From assembly GCA_963830455.1 (NCBI GenBank), contig CAWHMT010000002.1, forward strand, positions 186,001-250,000: 64,000 nucleotides of DNA, read 5' to 3'. Position numbers and translations under genes: made by a program. Each line of letters opens with the position of its first letter. Position 1 is the stretch's first letter. The notes beneath the pieces were generated by a model, which saw only the letters and a program-made list of their open reading frames with translations, did no database searches and was not told the DNA's origin. The DNA is from 20CM-2-65-7 sp963830455 (GTDB lineage Bacteria; Gemmatimonadota; Gemmatimonadetes; Gemmatimonadales; GWC2-71-9). Below are positions 59,114-64,000 of the stretch, piece after piece.

Positions 59114-60696
59114 TGACCGCGGTTGCGCTTCCGGCGGCAGCGGCACCGGACCGCTATCGGTTCAAGTACCTCATCGCGATTACGGTGTCGCTCGCGTCCG
59201 TGCTGGAGCTGCTCGACACCAGCATCGTGAACGTGGCGATCCCGCACATGATGGGGAACCTGGGCGCCACGCTCGACCAGATCGCGTGGGTGTCCACAGG
59301 CTACATCGTGGCGAACGTGATCGTCCTGCCCATCACCGGCTGGCTGTCGGCGTTCTTCGGCCGGCGGCGCTACTTCGCCGGGTCGATCGCCCTGTTCACC
59401 GTCGCCTCGTTCATGTGCGGCAACGCCGGCTCGCTCGAGGCGCTGGTGATCTGGCGCATCATCCAGGGGCTGGGCGGGGGCGCGCTGCTCTCCACGTCGC
59501 AGGCGATTCTGTACGAGGAGTTTCCGCGCGAGGAGTACGGCACCGCGATGGCGATCTTCGGCGTCGGCGTGATGGTCGGGCCGACGCTCGGCCCGACGGT
59601 CGGCGGCTGGATCACCGACATGTACGGCTGGCCGTGGATCTTCTACATCAACATCCCGTTCGGCATGCTGGCGCTCGCGCTGACGCTGACGTTCATCAAC
59701 GACTCCGAGCATCAGCAGCGTTCCTCGAAGGTCGACTTCATCGGCCTGGGCCTGCTGGCAGTCGGCATCGGAGCGCTGCAAACCATGCTCGAGCGCGGCG
59801 AACGGCTCGACTGGTTCGAGTCGGGCCAGGTGCGCCTGCTTGCGATCACCAGCGCGATTTCGTTGATCGCGTTCATCTGGCACGAGCTGCGCACCGAGCA
59901 TCCGGTCGTGGACCTGCGGATTCTCAAGAGCCGCCAGCTTGCGGTCGGCGTGGTCTTTGGACTTGTACTTGGCGTCTGTCTCTATGCAACTGTGTTTGTC
60001 TTGCCCGTCTATCTCCAGAACGTGCAGAACTTCACGGCCAATCAGACCGGCCTGGTCATTCTGCCGGGCGCGCTCGCGTCGGCATTCACCATGGCGTTCA
60101 TGGGCCGGCTGCAGGGAAAGTTCGACGGGCGGCTCTCGATCGCCGCCGGCGTCGCGGTGTTCGCGCTGTCGATGTGGCAGCACGCGCATTTCACCACGCA
60201 AAGCGGCATGCCCGACTTCTTCTGGCCGCTGATTTTCCGCGGCATCGGCCTCGGCCTGATTTTCGTGCCGCTCACGAATCTGGCGCTCGCCGATCTGCCG
60301 ATGTCCAAGATTCCCAGCGGCACCGGACTGTTCAATCTGATGCGGCAGCTCGGCGGCAGCGTGGGGATCGCGCTGTCGGCGACGTTACTGCAGCGCTTCA
60401 CCGCGATTCATCGCGCCGATCTCGCCGCGAGCGTGACACCGTACGCTGAGGCGACGCGCGAGCGCATCGCCATGATCACCCAGGCCCTGATGGCACGGGG
60501 TGAGACTCCCGCGATCGCGCAAATCAAAGCCGTTGGGTTCTTGAACGGGATCGTAACCAAGCAGGCGATGATGCTCTCGTTCGAGCAGCTGTTCCTGCTG
60601 TTCGGGACGGCGTTCGTGCTATCGCTACCGCTGTTGCTGTTGACGCACCGTAGTAAAGGAATGCCTGGCGGAGGCGCCGCCGGGGGGGCCCACTAG
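59113..60696 (+). CDS. EmrB-like multidrug transporter (DHA2, MFS)
   Basis: 527 residues, TAATG overlap with the fusion protein. Fourteen-helix drug/H+ antiporter: 'ASVLELLDTSIVNVAIPHMMGNLGATLDQIAWVSTGYIVANVIVLPITGWL' includes motif D1-like LDTSIVNVAIP, 'GRRRYFAGSIALFT' motif A, and 'GVGVMVGPTLGPTVGGWITD' motif C. Exports hydrophobic compounds through EmrA and TolC. Stop overlaps the convergent M20 gene (CTAG). Confidence 0.93.
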   Translation: MTAVALPAAAAPDRYRFKYLIAITVSLASVLELLDTSIVNVAIPHMMGNLGATLDQIAWVSTGYIVANVIVLPITGWLSAFFGRRRYFAGSIALFTVASFMCGNAGSLEALVIWRIIQGLGGGALLSTSQAILYEEFPREEYGTAMAIFGVGVMVGPTLGPTVGGWITDMYGWPWIFYINIPFGMLALALTLTFINDSEHQQRSSKVDFIGLGLLAVGIGALQTMLERGERLDWFESGQVRLLAITSAISLIAFIWHELRTEHPVVDLRILKSRQLAVGVVFGLVLGVCLYATVFVLPVYLQNVQNFTANQTGLVILPGALASAFTMAFMGRLQGKFDGRLSIAAGVAVFALSMWQHAHFTTQSGMPDFFWPLIFRGIGLGLIFVPLTNLALADLPMSKIPSGTGLFNLMRQLGGSVGIALSATLLQRFTAIHRADLAASVTPYAEATRERIAMITQALMARGETPAIAQIKAVGFLNGIVTKQAMMLSFEQLFLLFGTAFVLSLPLLLLTHRSKGMPGGGAAGGAH

Positions 60697-61901
60697 CACG
60701 CTTCGGCCATGGCCGCGGTTACGAGCAGGGCGCGCACGATGCCGAGCGCGCCCGTGTCGTTTTCGTACCACTCGGTAGGGAGGTGCGCGTCGCCCGATCG
60801 ACCACCCCCGCCCAGCGCCACGGCCGGCACGCCGAGGGAAATCGGCACATTGGCGTCGGTCGAGGCGCACGCCAGTTGGTGCTCGTGGCCCACCGCCCGG
60901 GTGGCCGCGACCGCGGTCTGCACCAGCGGGTGCGTCCGCGGCGTCAGTCCGGAGGGCCGATCGCCGACACGCCGCACGTCGATCGTGAGTGGCGCGCTGC
61001 CCGGAATCCGCTGCCGGTTTGCTTCGTTGAGCACCTGCTGAAGCACGCCCTGGACCGCGGCGTCCAGAGTGCCGAGCGCGCGCGGATCTTCGCTCCGCAA
61101 GTCGAGATCGAACCAGGCGGTCTGCGGGATGCAATTGAGACCTGTCCCACCACCCAGTCGGACCACCGCGTGCGTCGTGCGTGGGGCGTGGTGCGTGGGA
61201 ATCGCGGCGACCTTTGCGATTGCCTGGCCGACGGCGTGCGCCGGATTCGCGACGCCAAACGCCGCCCACGAGTGCCCGCCCGGACCCGCGTAGGTGACGC
61301 GATAGCGATGGGCGCCGAGCGCGCGGTGCACGATGCGCTCGATCCCGGCGCCGTCCAGGGCGATGAAGGCGGATGGGCGGATGGGCGCATGGGCGGATGA
61401 GCTGGAGCCAAACAGGTGACGCACGCCGCGCAAATCACCCGATCCCTCTTCCCCGACGGTCGCCGCGAACAAGACGGGCCGCCGTGTCGTGACGCGTGCC
61501 TTCGTCAACGCCTCGGCAACGGTCACCAGGGCGGCGAGGCCGCGCGCGTTGTCGGAGATGCCTGGTCCCTCGAGGCGCGGGCCTTTGCGCGAGACGGAGA
61601 CGTCGAGCTCAGGACCAAACACGGTATCGAGGTGCGCGCTCAACACCACGCTCTCTGCTCCCTGCTCCGTGCTCCTTGCTCCATACCATCCACGCACATT
61701 TCCCACCTCGTCCACGGTAATGTCCGAGAGGCCGACCTCGGAAAACAACTGGGAAACGCGAGTGCCACGAGCCCGTTCGGCGCCGGTGGGAGCGGGGATA
61801 GCCGACAGCGACGCCTGACGGGCGAGCGTCGCTTCGTCCGAGCGCTCGATGTGGGCCCGCGCGGCGCGGACGCGATCGTGGGTCAGCAGCGCGTCGATCA
61901 C
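60693..61901 (-). CDS. M20 family metallopeptidase
   Basis: 402 residues. Zinc-binding and catalytic residues are recognisable: 'VLSAHLDTVFG' (His, Asp), 'GPGISDNARGLAAL' (Asp), 'ATVGEEGSGDLRG' (Glu-Glu), plus 'GPGGHSWAAFGVANPAHAVG' in the dimerisation domain and 'SLGVPAVALGGGGRSGDAHLPTEWYE' (His). No signal peptide, so cytoplasmic. Two in-frame short tandem repeats code loops ('GARSTEQGAES' and 'AHAPIRPSAF'). Start ATG 61901. Substrate probably a di- or tripeptide, unknown. Confidence 0.93.
   Translation of the reverse strand: MIDALLTHDRVRAARAHIERSDEATLARQASLSAIPAPTGAERARGTRVSQLFSEVGLSDITVDEVGNVRGWYGARSTEQGAESVVLSAHLDTVFGPELDVSVSRKGPRLEGPGISDNARGLAALVTVAEALTKARVTTRRPVLFAATVGEEGSGDLRGVRHLFGSSSSAHAPIRPSAFIALDGAGIERIVHRALGAHRYRVTYAGPGGHSWAAFGVANPAHAVGQAIAKVAAIPTHHAPRTTHAVVRLGGGTGLNCIPQTAWFDLDLRSEDPRALGTLDAAVQGVLQQVLNEANRQRIPGSAPLTIDVRRVGDRPSGLTPRTHPLVQTAVAATRAVGHEHQLACASTDANVPISLGVPAVALGGGGRSGDAHLPTEWYENDTGALGIVRALLVTAAMAEAC
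61367..61398 (-). repeat. Four octamer repeats GGGCGGAT in the M20 gene
   Basis: AGGCGGAT, GGGCGGAT, GGGCGCAT, GGGCGGAT in tandem, coding part of a surface loop. An 8-nt period gives a four-unit stretch that is not a multiple of three per unit, so a single unit gain or loss would shift the frame. Confidence 0.85.
61656..61683 (-). repeat. Four heptamer repeats TGCTCCN in the M20 gene
   Basis: TGCTCCC, TGCTCCG, TGCTCCT, TGCTCCA in tandem. Codes the 'RSTEQGAES' loop after the first beta strands. A 7-nt period again means unit gain or loss would break the frame. Confidence 0.9.
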
Positions 61902-61966
61902 GGTGGCAAACTATGACTCGTAGGGCGGATTCTGCAACAGGAGCGGCACGCGCTATCCCCCGATGC

Positions 61967-61992
61967 GACATATCCATGATCGTTGATATGTC
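61967..61992 (+). promoter_or_regulatory. Palindromic operator in front of the isopropylmalate-synthase-like gene
   Basis: GACATATCCA (61967-61976), TGATCG, TTGATATGTC (61983-61992); flanking C and G extend the dyad by one pair. Same motif and spacing as the argF operator at 23132-23157, with one arm mismatch. It ends 59 nt before the start codon. TTGACC (62017-62022) downstream could be a -35 box, which would put the site just upstream of the promoter. Confidence 0.8.
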
Positions 61993-62051
61993 GGAGGAGG
62001 GTCGGGCGGCATTCACTTGACCTGGAATGGGGCAGGGGCGACACTACGCGG

Positions 62052-63278
62052 ATGGACGAGCGCGAGCTCATTTACGACTGGAACAGCACCGGTAACAACG
62101 GTGCGTTCGATTGGGCGGGGGTTCGCGTCGATCTCAATGACGAAACACTGCGCGACGGGCTGCAGTCGCCCTCCGTCACCGACCCGTCTCTGGCGACAAA
62201 GAAGCGGCTGCTGCACCTCATGGCCGATCTGGGCATCGTGGCCGCGGACATCGGTCTGCCGGGGGCGGGCCCCCGGGTGGTCGAGCAGGTGCGGGCGCTG
62301 GCGACCGAGATCCGCGATCACAAGCTGCCCATCTTCCCCAACTGCGCTGCCCGCACCGTGGTGGCCGACGTCGAGCCGATCGTGCGAATCGCCGACGAGG
62401 TCGGCATCAAGATCGAAGCCGCGACGTTCATCGGCTCGTCCCCGATTCGGCAGTACGCGGAGGATTGGACCCTCGATCGCATTCTCAAGGCCAGCGAAGA
62501 AGCGGTGACGTATGCGGTCAAGCATGGCCTGCCGGTCATGTACGTCACCGAGGACACGACGCGCGCGCGGCCGGAGACGCTCAAAGCGTTATACGGCGCG
62601 GCCATCAATTGCGGCGCGCAGCGGCTGTGCCTGGCCGATACCGTCGGTCATGCAACGCCGGACGGGGTCAAGGCTCTGGTCGGCTTCGTCAAGAAGGAAA
62701 TCGTCCAAAAGAACAATGTCAAAATCGACTGGCATGGCCATCGTGATCGTGGCATGGGGCTGATCAACTGTCTGGCCGCCATCGAGGCCGGCGTCGATCG
62801 CGTCCACGCCACGGCGCTCGGCGTGGGCGAGCGCGTCGGCAATGCCGAGATGGACCTGCTGATCGTGAACCTCAAGCTGCTGGGGGCGCATCAGGGGGAC
62901 ATCCGGAAGCTCCCGGAGTACTGCCGGTTGGTCGCGGACGCCGTGGGCGTGCCGATTCCGGTGAACTACCCGGTGATCGGCACCGACGCGTTCCGGACCG
63001 GCACCGGAGTGCACGCCGCGGCCATCATCAAGGCCAAGAAGAAGGGCCACAATTGGCTCGCCGATCGCGTGTACAGCTCGGTGCCCGCCGAAGAATTCGG
63101 CTTCGAGCAGCGGATCGAGATCTCTCCCGTGTCGGGACTGTCCAACGTGAAGTACTGGCTGGAGCGGCATGGCTATGATCCGAACGATGAGAGCGCCTGC
63201 CGCACGTTGTTCGAGGCGGCGAAGCGAACCGACCGCGTGCTGTCGGATGAGGAATGCCATCGATTGCTGAGCGCATGA
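62052..63278 (+). CDS. 2-isopropylmalate synthase / homocitrate synthase-like DRE-TIM enzyme
   Basis: 408 residues from ATG 62052. DRE-TIM metallolyase: 'VDLNDETLRDGLQSPSVTDPSLATKKRLLHLMADLGI' (the usual D-T-T-L-R-D-G-x-Q is D-E-T-L-R-D-G-L-Q), 'CLADTVGHATPDGVKALVGFVK', 'WHGHRDRGMGLINCLAAIEAGVDRVHATALGVGERVGNAEMDLLIVNLKLLG' (His-x-His metal motif and the G-E-R-x-G-N site). The typical LeuA C-terminal regulatory domain is missing. Could be a leucine, lysine (homocitrate) or citramalate-type condensing enzyme; I cannot decide. Shares its operator with argF. ATGA overlap with the next gene. Confidence 0.85.
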   Translation: MDERELIYDWNSTGNNGAFDWAGVRVDLNDETLRDGLQSPSVTDPSLATKKRLLHLMADLGIVAADIGLPGAGPRVVEQVRALATEIRDHKLPIFPNCAARTVVADVEPIVRIADEVGIKIEAATFIGSSPIRQYAEDWTLDRILKASEEAVTYAVKHGLPVMYVTEDTTRARPETLKALYGAAINCGAQRLCLADTVGHATPDGVKALVGFVKKEIVQKNNVKIDWHGHRDRGMGLINCLAAIEAGVDRVHATALGVGERVGNAEMDLLIVNLKLLGAHQGDIRKLPEYCRLVADAVGVPIPVNYPVIGTDAFRTGTGVHAAAIIKAKKKGHNWLADRVYSSVPAEEFGFEQRIEISPVSGLSNVKYWLERHGYDPNDESACRTLFEAAKRTDRVLSDEECHRLLSA

Positions 63279-64000
63279 GCTTTCGCGACATCGAGAAGTC
63301 GTTCTTCGATCTCTACTGGCACATGGATCCCGTGGCCGCCACCCAGGCAGGCGTGCCGGGGGGGGGCCACGATGATCGCTACGGCCGTTTCAGTTCGGCC
63401 GCCCTCGCGCCCCAGCTTGCGGCGCTCAAGTCGATTGCCACGGCGCTCGAAGGGGCGAACGCGACCGATCTCGAGGAGGAGATCGATCGCACCGCGCTGC
63501 TGAACGAGATCCGCGTTTCGCTGCACCGCTTCGAGAAGATCAAGCCGCAGACCAAGAACCCGGAATTCTGGCTGTCCCACCTGCTGGGCGGACTGCATCA
63601 TCTGCTGCTGTCCGCCGATCGCACGCCCGCCGAAAAGGCGCTGGCGGCGATCGGGCGGCTCGAGGACATCCCGGCGTTCATCGACGATTTCAAGGCGACG
63701 CTCGAGGAGCCGGTGCGGGTCTTTGTCGAGACGGCGTTACGGATGACCGAAGGGGGGCGGCTGCTCATCAAGGAGCTGGCCGCGGCCCTGGGAGCGCAGG
63801 CGCCGATGCATGCTGCACGGCTCACGACGGCGGCGGAGCAAGCCAGCGCCGCACTGCGCCAGCTCGACTCGAATCTCGAGCGCTGGCTCGAGATGGGGAC
63901 GGAGCAGTTCGCGATCGGTGAGGACGCGTTCAACTTCCTCCTTCATTATCAGCACGCGCTGCGGGACACGGCTCCCGAGCTGTGGCGCTACGGCCTGCAC
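63275..64000 (+). CDS. DUF885 family protein (3' partial)
   Basis: Starts at ATG 63275 inside the ATGA overlap and stays open to the window end (242 codons). Reads 'SFRDIEKSFFDLYWHMDPVAATQAGVPGGGHDDRYGRFS', then 'DRTALLNEIRVSLHRFEK', 'NPEFWLSHLLGGLHHLLLSADRTPAEKALAAIGRLEDIPAFIDDFKATL' and so on: the N-terminal half of DUF885 proteins, which are putative metallo-hydrolases (the expected HExxH would lie beyond the edge). A nine-G run at 63358-63366 codes the Gly triplet. Co-transcribed with the condensing enzyme. Confidence 0.85.
   Translation, partial: MSFRDIEKSFFDLYWHMDPVAATQAGVPGGGHDDRYGRFSSAALAPQLAALKSIATALEGANATDLEEEIDRTALLNEIRVSLHRFEKIKPQTKNPEFWLSHLLGGLHHLLLSADRTPAEKALAAIGRLEDIPAFIDDFKATLEEPVRVFVETALRMTEGGRLLIKELAAALGAQAPMHAARLTTAAEQASAALRQLDSNLERWLEMGTEQFAIGEDAFNFLLHYQHALRDTAPELWRYGLH

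Overview
The window is high-GC DNA with densely packed genes, many sharing stop/start tetranucleotides (ATGA, GTGA, TAATG). It reads as chromosome of a free-living Gram-negative (diderm) bacterium: type IV pilus secretin, TolC-type channel, many lipoproteins, an F-type ATP synthase F0 block and ordinary amino-acid biosynthesis genes. The combination of topA-trmFO-xerC-hslV-hslU order, many small secreted lipoproteins, short tandem repeats and DUF1080/DUF885/M1/Vgb-type secreted enzymes fits Gemmatimonadota best. That placement is inference; no rRNA or tRNA is present to confirm it.

Layout. 1-14.1 kb: type IV pilus locus. It holds minor pilins (PilW/PilV/PilX types), two very similar ~610-residue PilX-N-type proteins in tandem separated by an array of repeats derived from their own 3' end, then pilMNOPQ from a clear sigma70-like promoter and a large frameshifted lipoprotein. 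14.1-25.7 kb: housekeeping genes aroC, aroK, topA, trmFO, xerC, hslV, hslU, a mini HExxH lipoprotein, argF, gcvT and a MogA-like gene. 25.7-32.1 kb: a signalling block with a sigma54 activator whose receiver lacks the phospho-acceptor, an unusual ferredoxin / [FeFe]-hydrogenase-like / Fe-S / GGDEF fusion, an unknown protein, an HTH-receiver fusion and a membrane HD-GYP protein. Both synthesis and breakdown of c-di-GMP are therefore encoded side by side. 32.3-35.7 kb: one giant SARP/AAA/TPR regulator in less GC-rich DNA, with a 12-bp inverted repeat in its promoter. 35.8-44.7 kb: small secreted proteins, an ankyrin protein, a TonB-C protein, a B12-binding radical SAM enzyme, DUF1080, VOC, Uma2, a LolA-like lipoprotein and a MoxR ATPase. 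44.8-47.6 kb: F0 and delta genes of ATP synthase without the F1 alpha, gamma, beta and epsilon genes. 47.6-53.6 kb: a Vgb-like propeller, an outer-membrane protein, a lipoprotein and a frameshifted M1 peptidase. 53.6-64 kb: a NapF-like ferredoxin, a cupin, a frameshifted nucleotidyltransferase, DinB, a TetR-controlled TolC/EmrA/EmrB efflux operon with a perfect operator, an M20 peptidase, and an isopropylmalate-synthase-like gene followed by a DUF885 gene that runs off the end.

Best leads for something new: (1) the redox-cofactor/hydrogenase-like diguanylate cyclase and its neighbourhood; (2) the same 26-bp palindrome (GACATATCCA-N6-TGGATATGTC) in front of argF and, 39 kb away, in front of the isopropylmalate-synthase-like gene, suggesting one amino-acid regulator; (3) the duplicated giant pilin-like genes with a repeat array that seems to have grown from the gene terminus; (4) short GC-rich repeats that sit at gene junctions and have entered coding sequences in frame. 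Three genes show an apparent one-base frameshift in the same direction, which should be checked against reads before any biological reading.
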